From the NCBI RefSeq assembly GCF_009176545.1, contig NZ_VTOJ01000003.1, forward strand, positions 1-64,000: a DNA stretch of 64,000 nt, given 5' to 3'. A model generated the notes under the pieces. It had not been told where the DNA came from, ran no database searches, and saw only the letters and a program-made list of their open reading frames with translations. The DNA is from Salinigranum salinum (GTDB taxonomy: Archaea > Halobacteriota > Halobacteria > Halobacteriales > Haloferacaceae). The position numbers and the translations under genes are program-made. This document shows positions 1 to 8,556 of the stretch, piece after piece; position 1 is the stretch's first letter; each line of letters starts with the position of its first letter.

Positions 1-1
1 G

Positions 2-889
2 GCCATCTTGGATGACGGTTCCCAGGCTGTCAACGTCATCTTCGACGCCGAGGCGACTACGGCCGTCACGGGGCTGTCGATGGAGGAGGCCAAGCAGCTC
101 GCGATGGACGCCCTCTCGACCGATGTGGTGGAAGCACAGATCCGTGAGCGCGTGCTCGGTCGAACCTACCGGCTTTCGGGGCCTGTCGTCGGGACGTTCC
201 TGCTCGTTGACGAAGCGAAAGAGGCCCCCGGTGCGGAGCTCGGACTCGACGATCCGGCGCTCGAGCCGGCTGTGTCGCGACGGCAGGCGGCCAAGCGCGT
301 GCTCGCCCAGGAGTTCAACGCCGCCACGTACAGTTTCACGGAGAGCGACGAGGATCGGGCGCCTCGCTACACCCTGCTGCCGACCGGTGAGGCGGTGAAC
401 CGGGTGTTCGTCGCCGGGACGCTCATCGAGACGGAGGACGTCGGACAGGATTCTGAGTACTGGAAGGGGCGTCTCATCGCCGGTACAGAGAGCGTGTTCG
501 TCTACGCCGGGCAGTATCAGCCCGACGCCATGGCGGCGCTTAGGGCGGCCGAGACGCCGTCCTACGTGGTCGTGGTCGGGAAGCCGCGGACCTACGAGGC
601 AGGTGACTACACGAACGTCTCGATTCAGCCCGAAGCGGTCGTCGTCGTGGATGCCACGACTCGGGATGCGTGGGTCGACACGGCAGTGCGTGACACCCGT
701 GCCCGTATTGGTGACTTCGAGCAGGGGATAGCCGAGTACGCAGACCGTGCCCGTGAGGTGTACGGAGACGATGTCAGTAGCATCGAAGCAGCCGTTGAAG
801 AACTGAGTGAGGGTGACTCCGATGCCGTCACGCCATCTCCAGACGAAGATCCTGAGGAGGAGGACCAACTCCCCGAGCCATCCCCGTGA
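2..889 (+). CDS. RPA C-terminal part fused to RPA-associated protein (5' partial)
   Basis: This encodes a single-stranded DNA-binding replication protein. The frame is open to the left edge, so the true start lies outside the window; the TTG at position 8 is not a start. The first ~65 residues match the C-terminal end of haloarchaeal RPA (an LDDGSQ strand, then ERVLGR). After a short linker the rest matches the haloarchaeal RPA-associated protein (REFN-like AQEFNAATYSF, LLPTGEAVNRVFVAGTL, YAGQYQP, VVGKPRTYE). In Haloferax these are two adjacent genes, whereas here they form one reading frame. The acidic C-terminal tail is typical of halophile proteins. The family assignment is firm; the fusion is seen directly, but the missing N-terminus leaves the number of OB folds unknown. 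Confidence 0.85.
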   Translation, partial: AILDDGSQAVNVIFDAEATTAVTGLSMEEAKQLAMDALSTDVVEAQIRERVLGRTYRLSGPVVGTFLLVDEAKEAPGAELGLDDPALEPAVSRRQAAKRVLAQEFNAATYSFTESDEDRAPRYTLLPTGEAVNRVFVAGTLIETEDVGQDSEYWKGRLIAGTESVFVYAGQYQPDAMAALRAAETPSYVVVVGKPRTYEAGDYTNVSIQPEAVVVVDATTRDAWVDTAVRDTRARIGDFEQGIAEYADRAREVYGDDVSSIEAAVEELSEGDSDAVTPSPDEDPEEEDQLPEPSP

Positions 890-1565
890 TCGACGGCCTG
901 AGGCGCTCTTCTAGTGATCTACTGGTTTCCATCTCTGAGCCCTATCGCCAGTCGACGGAAACGCTGGATGACGTTCATGAGGTCTCTTTCGTTCGGCCGT
1001 TTTGACACAACTGAGGCAAGCCGCCTCTGATAGTTGATTTGTTATCCCCAGTCGGAGGCGAGGGGAGTGAAAAGCGTCTGAAGAAGGCACAGTCGTCTCA
1101 GCGATGGGTTGGCTTCATCACTTCCCTCGTGACCGGTATCGTCGGTCGAGACGGCCTCTGCATCTATCCGAATGCGAATACGCAATCGGGATAGAACCGG
1201 CAGGGCCCTTGGAACTCGACTCGGCATCGTGTGCTGTCGGGTGTCGTCGCGAAGGCGATTGCACCGTCTTTCCCCCTATCTTTCGCTCTCTATTCGATAC
1301 CGGTTACTCTCCCTCTCATCTTTTCGAACCGGACATGCTCCTCTCTGTCCCTACATTTCTCGATTTTAGCTTCCTTTCAAGGGTTCCTCTTCCTCGCGAT
1401 GCGACGCAGAGTGTTCTCTTAGGGATTCGCGAAGGAATCCATACACTCAACGTACATACTCTCCGGTAGCTGTCAGAAATCCTCTGCGAGATACAGTGCG
1501 CAAGTCGGTCACGCGGTTTCCTCAACTACGATGCCACGTACAGAGAATATCTATCTCTTACCCGA
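890..1565. other. Long intergenic stretch without a convincing gene
   Basis: I see no gene here. Short open frames exist on both strands, but their predicted proteins are rich in Arg, Ser, Leu and Phe and lack the acidic composition of neighbouring real genes. The stretch carries one copy (1038-1065) of the C-rich/G-rich element that recurs between genes further right. From about 1240 to 1480 it is pyrimidine-rich, unlike coding DNA nearby. It may be decayed sequence. Confidence 0.5.
1038..1065 (+). promoter_or_regulatory. TTTGT / CCCC / GGGG intergenic element, copy 1
   Basis: TTTGT is followed by CCCC at 1046-1049 and GGGG at 1062-1065. This matches the pattern of nine further copies that precede genes on the same strand. 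No clear gene follows this copy, so its target is unknown. Confidence 0.45.
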
Positions 1566-1988
1566 TTACCGGCGTCCCATCCGGCGGCGAAGCAACTCCC
1601 CGCCCACGTACCCGATACAGCCGAATAAACACCCCCACGAGACGATTAGGAAATAGAGGTCGGAAAGAAAACCCAATCGCTCAGAGACCGTGAACCCTCG
1701 GTATAGGAAGAACACTTCGACAAAACCAGTGGTGAAAAACACAAAACTGGAACTGGCAAGACCTAGAATGAGTCCGCGACGGAGGTACGCGATTGCACCG
1801 GACGAGATTATTGCAGTTAGTGTCGCAACGAGTGGGGGGTTCGGGCCTCCCCACGAGACGAACGAAGCAGAGCCGAAGATGCCTGTTAGATAACCAACTG
1901 CGACGACGAATGAGACGGCGAGAGACCCGACTATTGATGTCCTCAAGTCCACTTCGTTACTTCCAAAGAGAGCTTCGGCCCAGTACAT
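1566..1988 (-). CDS. Small integral membrane protein of unknown function
   Basis: This is a 140-residue protein with about four hydrophobic segments: roughly residues 18-42, 52-70, 74-98 and 110-130. They are rich in Gly, Ala, Val and Phe, and the C-terminus is short and basic (RRRMGRR), as expected for a polytopic membrane protein. No family was recognised. It stands alone between two non-coding stretches and reads toward the RPA fusion gene. The hydrophobic pattern makes a real gene likely, but no function can be given. Confidence 0.6.
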   Translation of the reverse strand: MYWAEALFGSNEVDLRTSIVGSLAVSFVVAVGYLTGIFGSASFVSWGGPNPPLVATLTAIISSGAIAYLRRGLILGLASSSFVFFTTGFVEVFFLYRGFTVSERLGFLSDLYFLIVSWGCLFGCIGYVGGELLRRRMGRR

Positions 1989-2173
1989 TCCAATCCTCGA
2001 TTTCGCAACCTGTAATTGTAGGTTTTCTGTCTAAGACCCGGCGTACTGTGAATGCCACCGAGTGGGTATTTCGTCGTTGATTGCCTGCTGAACTCACCCT
2101 CTACATCTCGCACGCCGATTTCAGTCGCTAGGAAATTTGTCGCGTTCCAAAGTACGAAGACTTTCGCTAATCC

Positions 2174-2587
2174 CTATCTGTCTGATGTGCCGTCCTTGAG
2201 TGGTGAGACCTCCGTGGGAACAAGTGGTACCTCCTCGAACTCGCGTCCCAACTCGCGACGAGCGAGTCGCTTGCTTTCTTCTGGGCTACTTGCAACGACA
2301 TCACAGGTGAGAAGCAATCCTACGAGGGCTGTCTCTCCGACGAGTAGTACTGCATCGTTCGTCTGACCACTCTTCTCATCTGAGAGCTGTTGGACGCTGA
2401 TTTGGCAGTCAACGACCCGTTCAGTGTTCGCGTTTTCGACTCGCTTTCCGACCTCACTTACCGCGATGTTGATCGCGTCCTGTGCACCGGGAGCCCACCG
2501 GACGATCCACGGCACGGATAGTATCACCCGGTACTGATCCTCCGGCGCATCCTCACTGCTCCCGTCCTCGCTGGTCCCGTTAGCCAT
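2174..2587 (-). CDS. UPF0212/DUF555-like protein, copy A
   Basis: This ~137-residue protein resembles the conserved archaeal UPF0212 (DUF555) family. It has a VPWIVRWAPGAQDAINIAVSE segment near residue 25, then EVGKRV, then TALVGLLL, and an ARRELGREF stretch corresponding to the family's C-terminal helix. The usual CPxCG zinc-like pair is lost. A closer match to the family lies at 42709-43164, so the element carries two diverged copies. A GTG nine bases upstream (2596) is an alternative start; the ATG at 2587 is preferred. The biochemical function of the family is unknown. Confidence 0.7.
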   Translation of the reverse strand: MANGTSEDGSSEDAPEDQYRVILSVPWIVRWAPGAQDAINIAVSEVGKRVENANTERVVDCQISVQQLSDEKSGQTNDAVLLVGETALVGLLLTCDVVASSPEESKRLARRELGREFEEVPLVPTEVSPLKDGTSDR

Positions 2588-2908
2588 TGAGACCACCGAT
2601 TGTTCCTGTCCAGCCGTGTTCCGTGGTTGCGCATCCTTCGAGCGAGAGACACCCCTGATCTGGTTTGCCGAGATACCGTGGTACGCGCCTACTGCCTCGG
2701 ACTCGACATAATCGAGTTGCGGCGTTTTGTTCGGAGGCCACGTGTCGAGACATCAGGTACGCAAGCTTGGGTTCCCTTTTAACACTAACACTCTGCATTG
2801 TCGCCTTCAGCGGGCGTTGTCGGGGCAGTCGCTCGGCGCAAGGAAAGTGAAAGGGGGTGCTACTGGGTCTGAGTCTCCGGTGAAGGGGACTCGGGGGTCT
2901 ACGTGTCG
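2588..2908. other. Intergenic stretch without a recognised gene
   Basis: This lies between the 3' end of the large OB-fold gene and the start of the UPF0212-like gene, both on the minus strand. Short frames on both strands look like chance. No repeat or promoter was convincing, although promoter sequence for the UPF0212-like gene should lie at the left end. Confidence 0.45.
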
Positions 2909-5044
2909 CTACAGTGTCTCTGTTTGCTTGCTATTCCCTGCTTGCTCACCGAGAACGCTTCTTCCCGATACCTGGTGTCGACTCGATCGGGTCTCCAGGT
3001 CGATCCGGTGGTCCTCCCAGAGCTCCTCATAGAGTCGTTCCATGTCGGTATCATCGGATTCTGACTCGGCAGTGATCGTCGATCGATCTCGCTGCGTTGC
3101 CTCAACCTGGTCAGCCTCGGTCTCGACAGTCGGTGTCGTCTCGAGGCTGGTCTGGGATTCCTCTGGACGCCGGCGGTAGCATCTCGGATGTCTCGTCCCT
3201 TCAGCGTCGATCCACGAGCCACACACGACGTGCTCGTCGTGGTCGTCGTCAGTGACGGCGCTGATCGGTTCGACATCATCGGATTCGAGCCACCAGTCGG
3301 GCATCCAGTCGACGATGGGGAAGATCCACCGTTCGGAGCCACGCCAGGAGGCTGCTGGCGGTCGCGGGACCGTCGTTCCGGTCCTCGGGCCAGTCCTCGC
3401 GGGTGGCTTGGTGCGACGGCGCGCTGTCGATGTCTCCGCTGGTGACCTCGACGAGGATTCGCGCTCGAGGATGACGACCTCGCTATCGCGGCGAGTCTCG
3501 ATCGTCGCTTCGCCCCGGTACCAGTTCTTGAAGACGTTCTCGAACCGCACGGTGTCGCCTTCACGCAACTCGGGGAACGAGTGGTGTTTGACGACCGTGA
3601 AGCCCGGGTCGGTCGGATCGGCAGTCGGGGCGAGTTCGTCGCGTTCGCTTCCCTTGAAGATGGCAAACCGAATCTCGCCGGTGTCGTCGCGCAGGACGCC
3701 GGCCTGCTTGAGCGACGACGTGGTAGGCTCGAACAGGAGCTTGACCTCGCCCTGTGTCGAGACGCGACCAGCCGTCGTATCGGTCCGGGTATACCGTACG
3801 TTCCCGACCTTGACGACGTTCCGGGGATCGGTTTTCTCCGCGTCGGCCTGTTCGAGTAACGCGTGAGTCGTGTCCGTGCCGCGCTGAACCCGGGTTGCGA
3901 GTTCGAGCGCCACCGAGAGCGGTGACTTGCGCAGTTCGTGGACGCGATCGAAGTCCTCGCTCAGCAGCCGGCGGGCCAGTGAGCGTACTTCGGCGTTGGT
4001 CTCTTCATCCAGGTCGGTCAGCGGACGGATGCGCTCTTTGTAGGTCCTCCGAGCCTTGCGTTCACGAGCCTCAGCGATTGCTGCTGTGCTCGGGCGTAGG
4101 GTTTCGAGGTCCTCGAACCGGTTGTTCAACCATTTCGCGTGGCCAACCAGCTCGCCGTCATCCAGAATACCATCGCTGACTTTCCGGAGTTCGGCTTCCA
4201 GTGCGAGCGTCGCCTCGATCGTCTCGATCGATGATCGCGAAAACCGCTCGGGATCGTCGACCACCTCACCGAGGGGACGTAGCGAGCCATCGGGCAGCGT
4301 CACGTCCAGTTCGGCGGTGGCGACGCCGTCGGAGCTGTCTTCGGTCCTATCTGGATCGGGGCGATCGTACGCACGGAACCGGCTGGCATGTTCGTCGAAG
4401 CCGCTTGCGACGCCCACGACGCGGTCTCCAGACGGATCGACCAGTTCGTGGGGGCTCGCGTCTTCGAGTGACAGCGCATCGCCCTGTGCGAGCGTATCCG
4501 GCTCGAGCAGGGTGTCGTGCGGCTGTCCACCAGTGTTCGTAAGCGCGGTCATCTCCATCTCCTTTGACGCAACGAGCGGCTGTCCGTCACGGGTGACACC
4601 GTAGGTGGCACCGTCGGGAACAGCAGTCGTTCCGTACCGAGATTTCGGGGTACGCCACGTCGAAACCGGCGGCGCAGCATGGCGGGCGGTCGCAGCAGCG
4701 TCCTCGACCACGGGGGCGACCGGGATGCTGTCAGGATCGGACTCCTCGGAGTCGACCGCTCCGTCGCCGTGACGGGACGCATCTGCATTGGTCGGCACCA
4801 TGTCGGGGAGCGTAGACTCGTCCGTGGTTTCGACGAGCGCGTGCAGGAGGCCAGCCAGTCTCGTGACCAGCATCGTCCGTGCCGCCGTGTCGTCGCCAGA
4901 GGCCGCGTGTCTGCGGTAGTCCCGGTAGTACGGAGAGTGCTGGCGATCGTCCCGCGTGCCGGCGGTTTCATCGGTGTGTGCGTTCTCGCTGTTGTGCCCT
5001 ATCGCCGCCGATAGGTATTTGCTGTCTTGGTTGCTACTCGTCAT
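2909..5044 (-). CDS. Large OB-fold (RPA-like) nucleic-acid-binding protein
   Basis: This 711-residue protein has an OB-fold-like region at about residues 410-525 (a basic strand region, DDTGEIRFAIF, EGDTVRFENVF, then VVILERE), the pattern of RPA-type single-strand DNA-binding domains. Upstream are ~250 low-complexity residues and a charged helical region around 270-400. The ATG at 5044 is preceded by GGAGG at good spacing, which decides the start over the upstream codon at 5086. The protein is paralogous to the gene at 6823-8556, sharing the helical segment before the OB fold and a Trp-rich segment after it, but it lacks that protein's zinc ribbon. An inverted repeat lies in its leader. A role in plasmid replication or repair is inferred. 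Confidence 0.7.
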   Translation of the reverse strand: MTSSNQDSKYLSAAIGHNSENAHTDETAGTRDDRQHSPYYRDYRRHAASGDDTAARTMLVTRLAGLLHALVETTDESTLPDMVPTNADASRHGDGAVDSEESDPDSIPVAPVVEDAAATARHAAPPVSTWRTPKSRYGTTAVPDGATYGVTRDGQPLVASKEMEMTALTNTGGQPHDTLLEPDTLAQGDALSLEDASPHELVDPSGDRVVGVASGFDEHASRFRAYDRPDPDRTEDSSDGVATAELDVTLPDGSLRPLGEVVDDPERFSRSSIETIEATLALEAELRKVSDGILDDGELVGHAKWLNNRFEDLETLRPSTAAIAEARERKARRTYKERIRPLTDLDEETNAEVRSLARRLLSEDFDRVHELRKSPLSVALELATRVQRGTDTTHALLEQADAEKTDPRNVVKVGNVRYTRTDTTAGRVSTQGEVKLLFEPTTSSLKQAGVLRDDTGEIRFAIFKGSERDELAPTADPTDPGFTVVKHHSFPELREGDTVRFENVFKNWYRGEATIETRRDSEVVILERESSSRSPAETSTARRRTKPPARTGPRTGTTVPRPPAASWRGSERWIFPIVDWMPDWWLESDDVEPISAVTDDDHDEHVVCGSWIDAEGTRHPRCYRRRPEESQTSLETTPTVETEADQVEATQRDRSTITAESESDDTDMERLYEELWEDHRIDLETRSSRHQVSGRSVLGEQAGNSKQTETL

Positions 5045-5064
5045 TGCAATCCTCCAGATTGCGA

Positions 5065-5086
5065 GTGAGGCTCTAGTCAGCCTCAC
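5065..5086 (-). promoter_or_regulatory. Inverted repeat in leader of the OB-fold gene
   Basis: Arms GTGAGGCT and AGCCTCAC (8 of 8 matched) flank a six-base spacer, 21 bases upstream of the start at 5044. A TATA-like sequence lies near 5107-5120 on the minus strand, which would put transcription initiation at or just before the repeat. It could be an operator or a 5' leader hairpin. Confidence 0.5.
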
Positions 5087-5286
5087 ACTCTACACCGCCT
5101 AGCGGAGCATAACTATACCGCCGAGAGACGGCTCCTGTCTTCCGATTATCGAAGAGTTGCCCCCAGTTACGCCCACATCTATTCCCTACTCAGCCTGGAG
5201 TCTGAAGCGTCATTTCTGGACGCAGATGTACGAAATAGTCGGCACAGATACGAAATTATTGGTGTACGGGTCACGAAGAGCGGGCT

Positions 5287-5853
5287 ATGAGCGAGAAACA
5301 ACCGTCGTGGCCGGACGGGATGGATGCCGCCGAGCGCGTCCGCAACGTCGCGCTCACGCGTACGGACCCGCGGAACGCTGGCTGGATCGCAATCGAGGCG
5401 GACGTCTCCCGCGATACCGCCGTCAAGTACCTCTCACGGATGGTTGAGCAGGGTGACCTCAAGACGGTCAAGACTGGTGAGGGCACCTGCTACAAGCCCG
5501 ACCCCGTCACGCAGTTTCTCGGGCAGGTTCGAGATCTCGCCGAAAGGAACTCGCTCGACGAGCTCACTACCGAGCTGGGAGCCATCGCTGACGAGATCGA
5601 CCAGTGGAAGCGCGAGTACGACGTCGACGATCTGGCCGAACTTCGTGGAACCGTCGGGAACGACGAGCTCTCTGGTGAGGAACGTCGTGAGCGCCTCGAG
5701 GTCATCGAAGAGTGGGAATACAACGTCGAGATACGGGAGGCGCTTCGTCTGGCGATCAATCTGAAACATACCCTAACAACGCTTCATGGTACACCGACAC
5801 GTGGGACTCAAGAGGTTAGCGTCTCTCGAGAGCGATCACAATCGAATAAATAG
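5287..5853 (+). CDS. Winged-helix transcriptional regulator
   Basis: This 188-residue soluble protein has an N-terminal winged helix at about residues 15-72. The recognition-helix region reads SRDTAVKYLSRMVEQGDL, followed by a wing ending in CYKPDP. The rest is an acidic helical region (90-155) that could dimerise. The architecture matches the many TrmB/ArsR-like small regulators of haloarchaea. It stands alone, divergent from the OB-fold gene at 2909-5044 and convergent with the PIN/UPF0175 pair, so its targets may include either. No ligand domain is visible. Confidence 0.65.
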   Translation: MSEKQPSWPDGMDAAERVRNVALTRTDPRNAGWIAIEADVSRDTAVKYLSRMVEQGDLKTVKTGEGTCYKPDPVTQFLGQVRDLAERNSLDELTTELGAIADEIDQWKREYDVDDLAELRGTVGNDELSGEERRERLEVIEEWEYNVEIREALRLAINLKHTLTTLHGTPTRGTQEVSVSRERSQSNK

Positions 5854-5875
5854 CTCTCCCTATCGAGGGCGCAGC

Positions 5876-6394
5876 TTACTCTTCGTTGGACAGCACGTCC
5901 TCAATACGCTCAACAGGAGCATAGTAGCCACGTTCATCTCTCCATGTTGTCAACCACTCGTTCGCTGTTTCGACGGCAAGCGCGTCTCGTCGAATACCGA
6001 GTACTAACAGCCCGATCGATCCCGTGACCGGGACATCGAATTCGGCTGCAACGCGCCGGGCTGCGAGGTCATCGGTTACGAGTGTCCCGTCATGTGTGAT
6101 CGCGCCCAGTAATGACTCGGCTTCGCCAGGATCGAGTCGGGATCGGAGTTCGGATTCGTCGGGTCCACGTGTATTACTGTTCACCTCGAGTATCGTAATC
6201 TCGGACCCGAGCTGGTCGATTACCCTGTCGAGAAATCCGTATCCGTGTTCTAGGCCTCGCTTGAGTTCAGTTCGAACGGCTGGGACAGCCACCGGGTTCT
6301 CCAACAGCGTCGTCAACCAGTCGACCGAGTCACTACTTGCAAAGTTACTGAGCACAGTCGCATCGAGGAACAGCGGCTGCGTGAGGTCCGCCAT
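5876..6394 (-). CDS. PIN-domain toxin (VapC-like, DUF3368 type)
   Basis: This is a predicted ribonuclease toxin. The 172-residue protein begins with the PIN first acidic motif in FLDATVLSNFA, has a central GEAESLL acidic motif, and then LVTDDLAARRVAAEF, the third acidic cluster of PIN domains. GSIGLLVLG is typical of the DUF3368 branch. It lies nine bases downstream of a UPF0175-type antitoxin on the same strand, which is the usual arrangement. PIN toxins cleave tRNA, rRNA or mRNA; the target here is unknown. The pair would act as a plasmid maintenance module. Confidence 0.85.
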   Translation of the reverse strand: MADLTQPLFLDATVLSNFASSDSVDWLTTLLENPVAVPAVRTELKRGLEHGYGFLDRVIDQLGSEITILEVNSNTRGPDESELRSRLDPGEAESLLGAITHDGTLVTDDLAARRVAAEFDVPVTGSIGLLVLGIRRDALAVETANEWLTTWRDERGYYAPVERIEDVLSNEE

Positions 6395-6403
6395 CTACAG
6401 GGC

Positions 6404-6628
6404 CTACTCCCGATCGAGGGCGACGTCGATTTCGTCGTCGAGTTGCTCCCGCGTGCGAGGACCGTAAAGCGCAGTAAAGCCCACTTCCTCCAGGAGTTCT
6501 TCGAACTCCCACCGCTCCAGCCCGGCCTGCTCTGCTGCCTTTCCGAGCGAAATTTCACCGAGGACGTACGCTCCTATCGCAGTCGCGAGAGTGTCGTCCC
6601 CGGGGTCGATGGTAGCGTTAGAGGCCAT
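6404..6628 (-). CDS. UPF0175-type antitoxin
   Basis: This 74-residue protein has the UPF0175 pattern: a helix-turn-helix-like YVLGEISLGKAAEQAGL segment, then EFEELLEEVGF and a C-terminal tail that would wrap the toxin. It is the first gene of a two-gene operon with the PIN toxin immediately downstream. The HTH segment suggests autoregulation of the pair, as is usual for such antitoxins. Confidence 0.8.
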   Translation of the reverse strand: MASNATIDPGDDTLATAIGAYVLGEISLGKAAEQAGLERWEFEELLEEVGFTALYGPRTREQLDDEIDVALDRE

Positions 6629-6822
6629 TCGTATTCGGCATTAGGGGATCACCGGACATGAATCTACCTCGAACGCTCGCCGGAAATGACTGAGCCACCC
6701 CTCGATCATTTCACTGCCCACAAGGGGGCGAGGGGACACGAAGCGGGAGCGACGAATCCAGTTGGTAGTGCAGTGCAGGATTGCCGCGCTCACCGCTTGG
6801 CTGTCCCCCGGAAAGGACGACA

Positions 6823-8556
6823 ATGGGATACGCACCGACCAAACAGCGACGGCACCGTCTCACGAACGAAGACATCGGGCAGGGCGCTCGGTTCGACGAG
6901 CTCGATATGTACGGGCTCTACGCGAGCCCCCACCACGAGAGCAGTTTCCTCGTCAACCGCATCGACAACGCCGGGCAAGTCATGCTCGCGGCGCGACGCG
7001 AACCCGAGTACGACGAATATGGCTTCGAGATCGAGGGCACTGGCCAGACGGAACTCGATGCGTACTGGGTGGGCGCCAGCCTCCGGACGACGCAGGCCCG
7101 CGACATCGATCCGATCGACCTGACTGACGACGACCTCGATCACCTGCCCCTGGAGGCAGTCGAGCGGGTAAAAGGTCTCCAGTCCGAGCGCAAGCGGCAT
7201 CGCGAGAAGGCGCTCGCTGCCGATCTTCTCGGAATCGACCGGGCGACCCGATGTCGGGTGGGCCTCGAGGACGAGTACCGCGAGCGCCGCCGGACCTATC
7301 AAAAGACTTGGGCCGCCGACGATGAGCGTGGTCGCCAGCACATCGATCCGTTCGAAGACCTCAGCGCTCGTGATTCCGAGCAGGTTCGAGAGGCAGCTGT
7401 TCACCTCGCCGATGCGCTCATCACGGGCCCGACGAGCGAGGCGCTAGAACACCGGCTCGCGCTCAAAGTCCGGCGGGGGCAGGACATCATCAGTGCGACT
7501 AGCAACCTCCAAGATCAGCTCTACCAGGAAGCGGGCGTCATCCAGCCCATCGCGACGGTACCGGCCGTCCCATCGAAGTACAACGTGGAGGCCGACATCC
7601 AGGGAGAGGTCATTACTCTCTGGCAGCCGAAAGCGAGCAACCAGCAGCAGGTCGGTATCATTGCTGATGAGACTGGTCGGCTCAAGTTCACGGTCTGGAT
7701 CCGCTCGAATCAGGGCGTCATCCTGCATGAGGGTGATGTCGCCCGGATCGTGGGCGGTAAAGTCGGTGCGTACAACGAGCAGGCGACCCTCGCCGCCGAC
7801 TCAGAGACCCGAATCTCGGTGCTCGAACGCGGCGACGGCCCGGCGCCTCGTGGAGACATCCCGAACGTGGACTGGTCGAAGTACGATGGCCGGTTCAAAG
7901 GTGTCCAACGCCACCGCGCCTGTACGATTCCGTCACTCTCCGACCCGCGTGTGAGTCAGGTCTCGTTGCCGACCCATCGCCCTCGCGATCGCCTCGACGC
8001 CGACGATGGTCGGTACGCTGCCACGCACTGGCTGAAGGCAATCGAAATCTACGACGCGGATGGTGACATTCCGCTTCCGGAGTGGTGGAAAGACCAGGCA
8101 AACGTCCTCCGAGTAGATGTCCCGGAGGACGCGGATTCTGAAAGCCGGGGAAAGCTCGTCGCTGAGCAGTGCCGGGCCGCACGAGAAGCGGGTGAGGGAG
8201 TCGACGCTTCCGATGCCTCTGTGGCTGATGAACTGGAGACCGACCCTCGTCCGCGGTCTCAGAGTATCGCTACGGACGCCCGAACGAGTGATGAGGAGGT
8301 TGTACTCGAAACGGACGGTGGAAACACGCGAACGCTATGGGTGCGTCTACCGGAGGACAATCTCGATACCTCGGAGTCCATGGATGACTCGAGCGACGAG
8401 TTCTTCATCGGGTCACCATCCACGAGCGAGCGCTGTCCCGAATGCGATCATGACCGTGCCTACTACGACCTGAAACAGCTTCGAGCGGCAGACGAAGCCC
8501 CGACGCGCCTCTTCACGTGTAGTGAGTGCGGGCACCGGTGGCGGGAAGATGATTGA
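6823..8556 (+). CDS. OB-fold protein with C-terminal TFIIS-type zinc ribbon
   Basis: This 577-residue protein has a central RPA-like OB fold at about residues 240-340 (NVEADIQGEVITLW, DETGRLKFTVW, EGDVARIVGG, SVLERG). It ends in a zinc ribbon at about 535-577 with CPEC, a DE.PTR.F segment and CSECGHRWR, the layout of the TFIIS/RPB9/TFS C-terminal ribbon including the DE pair. The ATG at 6823 follows a purine-rich GGAAAGGA; the TTG at 6781 is rejected. It is a paralog of the gene at 2909-5044, which lacks the ribbon. A GGGG-containing stretch at 6708-6735 upstream resembles the recurring intergenic element. The combination suggests a link between single-stranded DNA and the transcription machinery, but this is inference. 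Confidence 0.75.
   Translation: MGYAPTKQRRHRLTNEDIGQGARFDELDMYGLYASPHHESSFLVNRIDNAGQVMLAARREPEYDEYGFEIEGTGQTELDAYWVGASLRTTQARDIDPIDLTDDDLDHLPLEAVERVKGLQSERKRHREKALAADLLGIDRATRCRVGLEDEYRERRRTYQKTWAADDERGRQHIDPFEDLSARDSEQVREAAVHLADALITGPTSEALEHRLALKVRRGQDIISATSNLQDQLYQEAGVIQPIATVPAVPSKYNVEADIQGEVITLWQPKASNQQQVGIIADETGRLKFTVWIRSNQGVILHEGDVARIVGGKVGAYNEQATLAADSETRISVLERGDGPAPRGDIPNVDWSKYDGRFKGVQRHRACTIPSLSDPRVSQVSLPTHRPRDRLDADDGRYAATHWLKAIEIYDADGDIPLPEWWKDQANVLRVDVPEDADSESRGKLVAEQCRAAREAGEGVDASDASVADELETDPRPRSQSIATDARTSDEEVVLETDGGNTRTLWVRLPEDNLDTSESMDDSSDEFFIGSPSTSERCPECDHDRAYYDLKQLRAADEAPTRLFTCSECGHRWREDD

Noticed and set aside
1104-1469. A 121-residue plus-strand frame in the 890-1565 gap
   Set aside because: Composition is unlike haloarchaeal proteins (low acidic content, many Arg, Ser, Leu and Phe) and no start signal or family is visible.
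3252-3866. A 204-residue plus-strand frame
   Set aside because: It is a shadow of the large OB-fold gene on the opposite strand.
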